Shown piece after piece: positions 31,949 to 40,118 of a stretch of 64,000 nt of DNA (the stretch's first letter is position 1; each line of letters starts with the position of its first letter). Location: assembly GCF_000308655.1 (NCBI RefSeq), contig NZ_BAGC01000006.1, forward strand, positions 1 to 64,000, written 5' to 3'. The notes under the pieces are model-generated. The model worked only from the letters and a program-made list of their open reading frames with translations, made no database searches and had not been told where the DNA came from. This DNA comes from Nocardia niigatensis NBRC 100131. Its GTDB lineage: Bacteria > Actinomycetota > Actinomycetes > Mycobacteriales > Mycobacteriaceae. The position numbers and the translations under genes were made by a program.

Positions 31949-33496
31949 ATGCCCATACCCAGCTGGATTCGCGGACTGCTCACCGCGACCCTCGCGGGTG
32001 CGCTCATCGCGCCCGCCGCCGTCGCCCACGCCGCGCCCGCGGACTCCGCGCTCGCGCGCCTCCATACCGACGGCGCGCGGTTCGTCGACGACAGCGGCCG
32101 GGTGGCCCTGCTGCACGGCGTCAACAACGTCGACAAGGCGCCGCCCTTCCTCGAACCCGGCGACGGGGTCACCGTCACCGCCGACGACGCGGCGCTGCTC
32201 GCACGGCACGGCTTCAACACCGTGCGGCTCGGCGTCTCCTTCGACGCGCTCATGCCGACCAAGGGCGTGGTCGACACCGCCTACCTCGATCGCGTCGCCG
32301 GCGTGGTGGACCTGTTGGCGCAGTATGGGATTCACACGCTGCTCGACAACCATCAGGACGGGCTCTCGAAGATCTGGGGCGGCAACGGCTTTCCCGAATG
32401 GGCCATCCACGCGCGGCCCGGCGGCCTGGAGCCCAATGCCGGCTTCCCGTTCTACTATCTGATGCCCAGCATGAACTCCGGCTGGGACGAGGTCTGGAAC
32501 AACACCTACGGCGTCCTCGACTACCTGGGTGATGCGCTCGGGGCGCTCGCGGCGCGGGTCAGCGGCCACCCCGGCGCGCTCGGCATCGAACTGCTGAACG
32601 AGCCGTGGCCGGGCTCGGCCTTCCTGTCCTGCTTCCCCGACGGCTGCCCGGGTTTCGACGTGAAGTACCAGGCGGCCATGCAGAAGCTGACCGATGCAGT
32701 GCGCGGCCGCAACGGCGACCTCATGGTGATGTGGGAGCCCAATGTCACCTGGAACGAGACCATGCCCACCAATCTGGGCAAGAATCCGCCGATCAGCGCT
32801 CCCGACATCGCCTTCGCACCGCACGACTACTGCATCCCGAGCCAGCTCGCCATCTATTCGGGGCTGCCGGCCTTCCTGCGCGGTCTGTGCCCGGTGCAGC
32901 AGGCCAAGACCTGGAGCAATATCGACGCCTTCACCGCGCGCACCCACCTGCCCACCCTGGTCACCGAATTCGGCGACGGTGACGCGACCGTGCTGAGCAA
33001 TACCCTGAGCCGCGCCGACGAGCGCTTCGTCAGCTGGCAGTACTGGGCCTATACCACCAGGTTCGGCGGGGGCGCGCCGAAACCGGACCCGTTCCTCGGG
33101 GACGTCGGCAAGCAGCTGGTGCGAACCTACCCGCGGGCCACCGCCGGAACGCCGGGCCGGATGATCTTCGATCCCGACACCGGTGACTTCGCCTACCGGT
33201 ACACCCCGGGCGCGGCGTCCGGGCCGACCGAGATCTATGTCTCCGATGTGCACTACCCGGACGGCTACGCGGTGCGGGTCGACGGCGGCCATGTCACCTC
33301 CGCGGCGGGTGCGCGGGTCGTGACGGTGGAGGCGGACGCCTCGACGCCGGTGACGGTCTACGTCAACCGGCCGGGGTCCAAGGGTGCGACCGTGCCCAGC
33401 GGTCCGATCGGTACGGGGTCGGCGGACAGCGGTTCCGGCAGCGGCTCGGCAAGTGGGTCGGCCGGTGGGTCGGCGGGCACCGGTTCGGCACGGTGA
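31949..33496 (+). CDS. Secreted GH5 glycosidase, endoglycoceramidase-like
   Basis: A 515-residue enzyme with a signal peptide ending AAVAHA-A. The GH5 barrel shows LLHGVNNVDKAPP, FNTVRLGV, LLDNHQDGLS, the acid/base E218 in ELLNEPWPG and the nucleophile E340 in LVTEFGDGD. The wording follows endoglycoceramidases of Rhodococcus, which release glycans from glycosphingolipids; ordinary cellulases differ in these segments. After the barrel comes a beta-rich domain and a Gly/Ser tail (GSADSGSGSGSASGSAGG) that may tether or space the enzyme. The start is ATG 31949 with a GGGAT stretch just before. It diverges from the XPB gene. Confidence 0.87.
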   Translation: MPIPSWIRGLLTATLAGALIAPAAVAHAAPADSALARLHTDGARFVDDSGRVALLHGVNNVDKAPPFLEPGDGVTVTADDAALLARHGFNTVRLGVSFDALMPTKGVVDTAYLDRVAGVVDLLAQYGIHTLLDNHQDGLSKIWGGNGFPEWAIHARPGGLEPNAGFPFYYLMPSMNSGWDEVWNNTYGVLDYLGDALGALAARVSGHPGALGIELLNEPWPGSAFLSCFPDGCPGFDVKYQAAMQKLTDAVRGRNGDLMVMWEPNVTWNETMPTNLGKNPPISAPDIAFAPHDYCIPSQLAIYSGLPAFLRGLCPVQQAKTWSNIDAFTARTHLPTLVTEFGDGDATVLSNTLSRADERFVSWQYWAYTTRFGGGAPKPDPFLGDVGKQLVRTYPRATAGTPGRMIFDPDTGDFAYRYTPGAASGPTEIYVSDVHYPDGYAVRVDGGHVTSAAGARVVTVEADASTPVTVYVNRPGSKGATVPSGPIGTGSADSGSGSGSASGSAGGSAGTGSAR

Positions 33497-33609
33497 TGCG
33501 CGAAACCCGTTGATGTGCTTATGTAACGGGGCAAGGGTGGGGAGCGACACAGGGCGCAGGGACACTGCTGGACGTGTGCCCAGTTAGATCCGATCGAGAG
33601 GTATAGATT

Positions 33610-33705
33610 GTGAACGCCTTCAGCCTGCAGTTGCTCAGCGCCCTCCCCACCATCCTCGTGAACCTCTCGTGGCTGGGCATGCGCGGGCTGTCGATGCTGC
33701 ACTGA
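33610..33705 (+). CDS. Tiny hydrophobic peptide gene
   Basis: A 31-residue frame from GTG 33610, opening VNAFSLQLLSALPTILVNL and ending GMRGLSMLH. GAGAGG lies 7-8 nt upstream as a ribosome-binding site, and a perfect 11-bp terminator starts 14 bp after the stop, so the piece has all parts of a separate gene. The product is amphipathic/hydrophobic with no charged residue except one Arg. I do not recognise it. Possible roles are a membrane or cell-envelope peptide; the other tiny gene at 51681-51773 is similar in size and character. Confidence 0.6.
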   Translation: MNAFSLQLLSALPTILVNLSWLGMRGLSMLH

Positions 33706-33719
33706 GCAACGCGCCGGAG

Positions 33720-33747
33720 ATACCGGGAACTCATGCGTTCCCGGTAT
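33720..33747 (+). terminator. Terminator after the tiny peptide gene
   Basis: ATACCGGGAAC and its exact complement GTTCCCGGTAT around a 6-nt loop, followed by AACCCCC. It lies 14 bp after the stop at 33705 and 91 bp before the lipoprotein start. Confidence 0.7.
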
Positions 33748-33838
33748 AACCCCCATGTCGGATGCGGATCCGTTCGGCACACAGGTATTCTCACCGCGTT
33801 CACAGCCGTGAGCTGTTCGGTGAGAAAGGTTTTCGCTA

Positions 33839-34369
33839 GTGAAGTTCGCAGGAACGAGGACGCTGGTGCGCCTCGTACTCGCCCTCGTGGCGGTGGCCGT
33901 GGCCGTGCTGGCCGTTTCCGGCTGTTCGATGCTGAAGGACGCGAGTAAGTCCGACACCGCAAAGTCCAAGGTGGGCGACTGCATCAACGTCATCGAAGGC
34001 TCGGCCACCGACTCGAAGACGGCGCCCGTCGACTGCTCCGACCAGAAGGCGGTGTACCGGGTCGCGGCGGTCTACGACAAGAAGACCGACTGCAAGGAAG
34101 AGGAGACCTCCTACGAGGAGACCCTCAACGGTGGCACCACCGCGTTCCTATGCCTGAGCCCGAACTTCAAGGAGGGCGCCTGCTACAACGAGAGCCCCTC
34201 CACCGGCTACAAGTTCGTGGCCTGTACGGCTCCCGAGGCGTCGTTCAAGGTGCTCAAGCGGATCGAGGGCCAGGACGACGAATTCGCCTGCGACGCCAAC
34301 ACCGCCACCAGCTTCCGGATCATTCACGACCCGAAAACGACGTTCTGCCTGGGCAGCCCCAAGGGGTGA
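33839..34369 (+). CDS. Secreted lipoprotein, cysteine-rich (LppU-like)
   Basis: A 176-residue protein with a signal peptide (VRLVLALVAVAVAVLAVSGC) whose lipobox AVSGC makes Cys29 the likely lipidation site. The mature part holds six more cysteines spaced as in LppU/septum-formation-like proteins (GDCINV, VDCSDQ, TDCKEE, FLCLSP, ACYNES, VACTAP, FACDAN, FCLGSP). Function is unknown. The start is GTG 33839 with GAGAAAGG 9 nt upstream. Confidence 0.85.
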   Translation: MKFAGTRTLVRLVLALVAVAVAVLAVSGCSMLKDASKSDTAKSKVGDCINVIEGSATDSKTAPVDCSDQKAVYRVAAVYDKKTDCKEEETSYEETLNGGTTAFLCLSPNFKEGACYNESPSTGYKFVACTAPEASFKVLKRIEGQDDEFACDANTATSFRIIHDPKTTFCLGSPKG

Positions 34370-34462
34370 TCACGCTCGGAACTCTCGGCCCGGTACGCGT
34401 ACGGACATGACGAATGTCGTTCGGGTACCGGGCTTTCCGTGCTTCCAGGGCGCCCGCGGCCG

Positions 34463-36847
34463 CTATTCCACCAGCGCGACCGACGCGATGCGGTGCAGGG
34501 TGAAATGACGGACCGCGCCGGTGACCGGGTCGCGGGCGTCGAGCTGGCCCCCGCCGACCTTGAGGGGTTCGACCACGCGCTGGGTGGCGACGCCCTGGGC
34601 GTCCACGTAGCCGATGTGGACCGGGCGGCGGGTGCGGGCCGCCAGCTGGAGCAGGTTGAGGGTGGCGGCGGTGCTGGTGCGGGAACCGTCGGAGCGCACC
34701 GCCTGGCCGGGACGGGCATTGGCGGCGCGCTCGCCGGCGCGGAGTTCGGCCACCAGGGATTGGAGCTGGTCGGTGCTCGGCGGAGTGGGCCGCCAGTTCG
34801 GGCGCTGCCCGGCTCGCGCGGCCAGCCGGGCCCCGCGCGGCCGCAGATCGACGATGGCGCCGGACGAATCCTCGCCCGCCGGGGAGAAGCCCGCGGCGCG
34901 CAGTCGCTCCAGGACCTCGCCCAGCGGCGCCTGCGAGATGGCGACGGTCGGGGCCACCGCGCGCAGCGCTAGCTCCCCGGCCACGGGCGCCGCCAGCACC
35001 TCCGCCAGCAGGGTCGGATCCTCACTGCGCACGAAGCTCTGCGCCAGGCCCGCGCGCAGGCGGCCGTGGCGACGGGCCACATCGTCGATGAGATAGGTCA
35101 GCGACTGGGGGATCGGGGTGCGGGAGTGGGTGGTGAACAGGTTGTGCAGTTCCGCGGCGGTCGCGCCCGCGTCCAGCGCCCGCCGCACCGAGGTCTCGCT
35201 GATGCGGTAAACCGTTGCGGCGCCCGCTGATTCGACATCGGCGACCATGGCGACGCGGTCCTGAAGCTCGGGGGTGAGCGGCCCGGGTGCGATGACCGTC
35301 AGATCCGCCTGTACCAGAACGTGATCCACCGGTTCGGGCAGCGCGATCGCCATCTCCGATTCGGCGTCCTCGGGGCTGCCGTGCAGCAGGGCCCGGCCTG
35401 CCGAGGTGACCGCTCCACGCGCCACCAGCCCGAGCGCCTCGGCCTCGGCCAGCGTGTTCGCCACCGCGTCGAGCCGGAAGTGCCGGCGCCGGCGCGGCTG
35501 CCGCCAGGCCAGGATCCGGCCCAGGTCGACGGCGGAAACCTCGGTGCCGGGCGGGAATTCGGCCAGCGCGCCCAGCACGGCGTGCCGGTCCCGGATGGCG
35601 TGCACGTTCCGCAGTTCCGCCGACAGCGCCGCCAGCGGTTTGTCGTTGGCGTCGCGCAGGCCGATCATCCACGGGAACCGGTCCAGATCCAGCCAGGCCT
35701 GGGCGAGCACCGCCCAGCGGCGCGGCGGTACCACGGCGAGCCAGGCGTCGGCGGTGGTGGTGGGCGTCCAGTAGTCGTCGGTGCCGTCGCCGTCGGGCGC
35801 GGGTTCCGGGGTGCCCTTGCCGATCAGCCGGGCCGCGGTGAGGATTTCGGCCAGCAGTCCGACGCGGTTCTCGTCGAGGCCGGTCTGCTTGGCGACGCGG
35901 CGCAGCTCGCGGACCCCGAGCCCACCCGAGCGCAGCACCGGGGCGGGCGCCCCGCCCAGCGCGTCCAGCACGGCGCCGCTGTGTCGCAACAGTTCTCCCA
36001 CCTCGCCCGCGGCCACCGCATTGATGTCGGCGGGGGAGTGCTTGGTGGAATCCGGATGCGGCGGCACCAGCGCGTGCGGATCGCTGACCGGCTCGTTGCG
36101 CAGCACCTGCCCGACCGAGACCGGCAGCTCCACGGTCTCCTCGTCGATCCAGTTCAGCAGCCGGTGCGCCAGCAGCCGCTGCACCGGGCGCTCGGAGGGG
36201 GTGCCGGGCGCGGCATCGCGGGTGCGACCGCGCGGGCCGGTGCTCGCCAGCTTCTCCAGCAGCACCCGCTCCTGCGGGGTGGACGCGGCCAGGGCCGCGG
36301 TGATCTCGGGTTCGGTGAGCGCGTCCGGCAATTCGGTGGTGCTGCCCAGCGGCCACGGCAGCGCCTCCTGGGCGGCGGGCGTCACCCGCAGGGCGGTATC
36401 CGGGCCCCAGATCAGGGCGCGGGCGCGCAGCTTCTGCAGTGCGGCATTGACGGTGGCCGCCGGAACCCGGTCCGACAGCAGCTTGCGCAGGGTCTTGGCG
36501 GGCAGCGGCCGGCCATGGCCGCCGTCCCCGGCCCCGTGCACCACCAGGGTCTCGATGACGGCGAAGTCCAGGGTGTCCAGCTCGTCGCCGGCGCGCATGA
36601 CGGAGGCGCGCTGTTCGGTCCGGGCGGCCAGCACGGCCATCGAACCGGGGAGCGGGACGGCCAGATCCGGCCGCAGTTGCAGCAGCGTCACGAGTTCCTC
36701 GTCGCTGCGCTTGGAAAGCCATTCGGCCAGCGTCACTTCCGCGCGGGTGGCGGATTTCGCGGACTGGGCGGAGCGGGCGGTCGCGGTCGCCGGTTCGGCG
36801 GGTGCGGTGTCGTCGCTCGTCTGGGCTGGGGTGGGTAGGTCGGTCAC
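34463..36847 (-). CDS. Helicase-associated protein (Rv0862c-like, XPB/Ssl2 C-terminal domain)
   Basis: A 794-residue protein with repeated winged-helix-like blocks (for example ETLVVHGAGDGGHGRPLPA, LREALGVRE-type segments) and a C-terminal domain reading TAATLNLLQLAARTRRPVHIGYVD that occurs in helicase C-terminal-domain proteins such as M. tuberculosis Rv0862c, the partner of the XPB gene. No ATPase motor motifs are visible. It probably works with the XPB-type helicase; two unrelated genes (GH5, lipoprotein) now separate them. The start is GTG 36847. An acidic, Ala/Thr-rich N-terminus precedes the domain. Confidence 0.78.
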   Translation of the reverse strand: MTDLPTPAQTSDDTAPAEPATATARSAQSAKSATRAEVTLAEWLSKRSDEELVTLLQLRPDLAVPLPGSMAVLAARTEQRASVMRAGDELDTLDFAVIETLVVHGAGDGGHGRPLPAKTLRKLLSDRVPAATVNAALQKLRARALIWGPDTALRVTPAAQEALPWPLGSTTELPDALTEPEITAALAASTPQERVLLEKLASTGPRGRTRDAAPGTPSERPVQRLLAHRLLNWIDEETVELPVSVGQVLRNEPVSDPHALVPPHPDSTKHSPADINAVAAGEVGELLRHSGAVLDALGGAPAPVLRSGGLGVRELRRVAKQTGLDENRVGLLAEILTAARLIGKGTPEPAPDGDGTDDYWTPTTTADAWLAVVPPRRWAVLAQAWLDLDRFPWMIGLRDANDKPLAALSAELRNVHAIRDRHAVLGALAEFPPGTEVSAVDLGRILAWRQPRRRRHFRLDAVANTLAEAEALGLVARGAVTSAGRALLHGSPEDAESEMAIALPEPVDHVLVQADLTVIAPGPLTPELQDRVAMVADVESAGAATVYRISETSVRRALDAGATAAELHNLFTTHSRTPIPQSLTYLIDDVARRHGRLRAGLAQSFVRSEDPTLLAEVLAAPVAGELALRAVAPTVAISQAPLGEVLERLRAAGFSPAGEDSSGAIVDLRPRGARLAARAGQRPNWRPTPPSTDQLQSLVAELRAGERAANARPGQAVRSDGSRTSTAATLNLLQLAARTRRPVHIGYVDAQGVATQRVVEPLKVGGGQLDARDPVTGAVRHFTLHRIASVALVE

Positions 36848-37032
36848 TGCACCCGATCCATCGGGCGCCCGGCCTGCTGGGGACCATGCGGGCCCGGCTC
36901 AGCGGGCTGGGTGCGGGCGCGGTTCGGCGGCCGCCGCGGCGACCAGGCGGTAGGTGGGGCCTGGGGTCGTATGCGCGGCGGCCGCTCGGAAACGAGCGCC
37001 GTTAACCGCATGGTTGTCGGTCGTGCGTCGGA

Positions 37033-37221
37033 TCAGCGGTTGACGACGGTGTGCGGGTGCACGTAGGGGAGCTTGTCGGCCGGCAGCGGGAACTCGGTGT
37101 CCTCGCCGTACGGGGACAGGCCGCCGGAGCGGGTTGACGAGAGTTCGGTGACCGCGTGATCGCCGTTGGCCATCTCCGGCCAGCCGTTGTCGACATAGGG
37201 TTTGTTCGATTTGTTCACCAC
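37033..37221 (-). CDS. Small conserved-looking hypothetical protein
   Basis: A 62-residue protein from GTG 37221 (or the next GTG, 37218): [20 protein letters not shown], then [22 protein letters not shown] and a C-terminal [12 protein letters not shown]. The composition (many Pro, Tyr, Gly, no Cys) and the sharp C-terminal motif look constrained. Function is unknown. It lies upstream of the helicase-associated gene on the same strand, where mycobacteria carry small hypothetical genes; I cannot match it to a named family. Confidence 0.62.
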   Translation of the reverse strand: MVNKSNKPYVDNGWPEMANGDHAVTELSSTRSGGLSPYGEDTEFPLPADKLPYVHPHTVVNR

Positions 37222-37447
37222 GCGCTCATTCTGGCATGCGGCCCCGGGTACCGCCCCCTCCGGCACTGTGTTGATTTGCCTCCGCTTCGCTATGGCGCGT
37301 TCGCGGCCCTGTTACCTCGGTCTTCCCTCCTCCGCTCCCTCCGCTTCGCTCCTCCGCTACGTCAGTCCAGGCCGAGGCGGGCCGCGAACATGGAGTGCTC
37401 GGTCCGCGAAAGGGCAACGTGGGCAGTCGGTCACGGAGAAATGCCGA

Positions 37448-37479
37448 AATGCCCCGCATCGACGTTGATGCGGGGCATT
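37448..37479 (-). terminator. Terminator after rpf
   Basis: A perfect 13-bp stem (AATGCCCCGCATC and complement) with a 6-nt loop, beginning 18 bp past the rpf stop at 37498. Confidence 0.8.
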
Positions 37480-37497
37480 CCGGAGAGGGAACTGGTG

Positions 37498-38346
<849 letters not shown>

Positions 38347-38452
38347 TCACCATTTGATAACCGACGTGTCTGTCCGGGTCACTTACCGGCGCAAGGGGTT
38401 CCGAATGGCTTCTTCGCAGGTGGTCACGGCGAGTCCGCGCCGATAGGGGTCT

Positions 38453-38468
38453 GTCACCGCTCTGTGAC
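38453..38468. promoter_or_regulatory. Inverted repeat next to the CRP site
   Basis: GTCAC-CGCTCT-GTGAC, 10 bp from the CRP-type palindrome. The half-sites are in the opposite order to a CRP site, so the binding protein is unknown. Confidence 0.3.
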
Positions 38469-38478
38469 CTTCTCGTTA

Positions 38479-38494
38479 TGTGATGAAGATCACA
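38479..38494. promoter_or_regulatory. CRP-type binding site upstream of rpf
   Basis: TGTGA-TGAAGA-TCACA is a perfect match to the CRP palindrome TGTGA-N6-TCACA. It lies about 350 bp upstream of the rpf start and 81 bp after the end of the membrane-protein gene. In M. tuberculosis, CRP (Rv3676) directly controls rpfA through such a site. Confidence 0.78.
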
Positions 38495-38574
38495 CGCATG
38501 CCCGGGTAACGAACTGGGCAATCTCGGTGTCGCCGCCCGCGTGTCGGCGAGCCCTGTGGTTGTGGCCCGGACGG

Positions 38575-38805
38575 TCAGCGGGATCGGCGGCCCGACCAGA
38601 GCGCGTAGACCACCGACAGCAGGAACCCGAGCGGCGCGCACATGGCGAGCAGATACAGCCACACTCCGGGCTTCGCGTCACTCAGCAGATGCACGCCGAA
38701 GATCGCGAACACCGCCAGTAATCCAATCGCGAACAGGCCCAAGGCGATATACAGCAGCCAGCTCGCCGAACCGCGAGGGGCCTGCTTGGAAGAAGTGTCG
38801 GACAC
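38575..38805 (-). CDS. Small integral membrane protein (Rv0870c-like)
   Basis: A 76-residue protein from GTG 38805 (VSDTSSKQAPRGSAS), with two transmembrane segments: WLLYIALGLFAIGLLAVFAIF and WLYLLAMCAPLGFLLSVVYALW, and a final GRRSR tail. It is divergent from cspB, as mycobacterial Rv0870c is from cspB. Longer frames with ATG at 38877 or 38940 add a non-conserved extension over the intergenic region. Function is unknown. Confidence 0.72.
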   Translation of the reverse strand: MSDTSSKQAPRGSASWLLYIALGLFAIGLLAVFAIFGVHLLSDAKPGVWLYLLAMCAPLGFLLSVVYALWSGRRSR

Positions 38806-38990
38806 CTCTGAACCGTAAAACTGATGTGCTTGCGCTATTCGCACCGGGGTAGACTCGATGTCAGTCGCGTCCTGCATAGCTGTGTGGGGCGCGTTCTTTT
38901 CGCAAACAGAAAGGTCGCCGGCGCATGCGTCGGCGACCACGAATGTGCCCCGGCGCTGGCCCGGGCTCGAATGACGAACGGGTGAGCGCA

Positions 38991-39434
38991 GTGCCGACCG
39001 GCAAGGTGAAGTGGTACGACGTCGAAAAGGGCTTCGGCTTCCTTTCCCAGGATGAGGGCGAGGACGTCTATGTTCGATCGTCGGCGCTGCCCGATGGCGT
39101 GGAGGCCCTCAAACCGGGCCAGCGCGTCGAATTCGGAATGGCGGCGGGTCGCCGTGGCCCGCAGGCGCTTTCGCTGAAGCTCCTGGAGACGCCGACCCTG
39201 CGCGAGGAGCGCGGCGGCCGGGGCGAGCGCGGCGACCGCCGCGGCGGCGGGCGCAACGACGCCCCCATCAACCGCAAGAGCCCCGACGAGCTGCACGGCC
39301 TCATCGAGGACATGATCACGCTGCTGGAGACCAAGGTGCAGCCGGATCTGCGGCGGGGCAAGTACCCGGACCGCAAGACCGCCCAGCGCATCGCCGAAGT
39401 GGTTCGCGGCGTGGCGCGGGAGCTCGACCACTAG
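38991..39434 (+). CDS. cspB: Cold-shock-domain protein with C-terminal extension (CspB-like)
   Basis: A 147-residue protein. The cold-shock domain (residues 1-66) reads [18 protein letters not shown], then [10 protein letters not shown], with the RNP motifs intact (KGFGFL and VYVR). After it come a Gly/Arg-rich linker and a helical tail ([34 protein letters not shown]), as in the longer M. tuberculosis CspB (Rv0871). Single-stranded nucleic-acid chaperone function is inferred. The GTG at 38991 fits the family N-terminus (PTGKVKWYD); GTG 38982 is an alternative. A strong terminator follows. Confidence 0.93.
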   Translation: MPTGKVKWYDVEKGFGFLSQDEGEDVYVRSSALPDGVEALKPGQRVEFGMAAGRRGPQALSLKLLETPTLREERGGRGERGDRRGGGRNDAPINRKSPDELHGLIEDMITLLETKVQPDLRRGKYPDRKTAQRIAEVVRGVARELDH

Positions 39435-39450
39435 GTCGGGTCGAGAAGCC

Positions 39451-39485
39451 AACGGGCCCCGGTGATTCGATCACCGGGGCCCGTT
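39451..39485. terminator. Bidirectional terminator between cspB and the DUF2771 gene
   Basis: A perfect 16-bp stem (AACGGGCCCCGGTGAT and complement) with a TCG loop, then TT on the plus strand. It serves the convergent cspB (+) and the gene ending at 39509 (-). Confidence 0.85.
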
Positions 39486-39508
39486 TTCGCGTTGCGGCGG
39501 AGCAGATC

Positions 39509-40102
39509 TCAGCTGAACAGCGCGGGATCGAATTCGGCCGTGTGGATGGCCCAGATGCCACGGTTGATGACACCCTCGTTGCCGTTCTCGTCGCGGGCGG
39601 GAACAGGCAGATGCAGTTCCATGATGGCCAGGCGCACGTGTTCGCTGGCCGGGGTCTTGATGGTCAGGGCGCGCGGCTTGGCCCATTTGTCGTCGTGGTC
39701 GCGTTCGGGCTTGCCCGACAGCTTCCAGGGTTCCTTGTAGGTCAGGACGTCGCCGTCGACCTTGTTGTTCGGCAGGCGGTAGCCGATCAGCAGTTCCCAG
39801 GGCGCGTCGGCGATCTCCTTGGGCAGCGACAGCTGCACCGTCGAGCCCGGCGGCACGTCGAGTTCGGAGACGGCGCCGGTGTTGTCGCACTTGCCCATCG
39901 ACAACTTGTCCTTGGAGATCTGCAGATCGCAGTACAGGAACGGATTCACAGACACCGATTTGCCGTGCGCGTACGCCGTCATCTCCGGATTCGGCTTCTC
40001 GGTGTGGCGGGCGATGACCACGATCGCGGCGAAATAGGCCACGGCCACCACGACTAGAACCGCCAGCAGAGCGATGATCGTGCGGGCTTTGGGTTGTCTC
40101 AC
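39509..40102 (-). CDS. Membrane-anchored DUF2771-like protein (Rv0875c-like)
   Basis: A 197-residue protein from GTG 40102 (VRQPKARTII). One N-terminal membrane anchor (IALLAVLVVVAVAYFAAIVVI) precedes an extracytoplasmic domain with YCDLQISKDKLSMGKCDNTG (paired Cys), VPPGSTVQLSLP and WELLIGYRLPNN. I recall this family as DUF2771; in M. tuberculosis it is Rv0875c beside the Rv0876c transporter gene, as here. Function is unknown. The MFS gene follows upstream by 17 bp on the same strand. Confidence 0.82.
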   Translation of the reverse strand: MRQPKARTIIALLAVLVVVAVAYFAAIVVIARHTEKPNPEMTAYAHGKSVSVNPFLYCDLQISKDKLSMGKCDNTGAVSELDVPPGSTVQLSLPKEIADAPWELLIGYRLPNNKVDGDVLTYKEPWKLSGKPERDHDDKWAKPRALTIKTPASEHVRLAIMELHLPVPARDENGNEGVINRGIWAIHTAEFDPALFS

Positions 40103-40118
40103 CGGGGTTTCCTGTCCG

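Noticed and set aside
31718..33565. An extension of the XPB helicase frame to 1168 residues
   Set aside because: The frame is open only because it overlaps the GH5 gene on the other strand; the family length (about 540-550) and the AGGAGGT ribosome-binding site fix the start at 31717.
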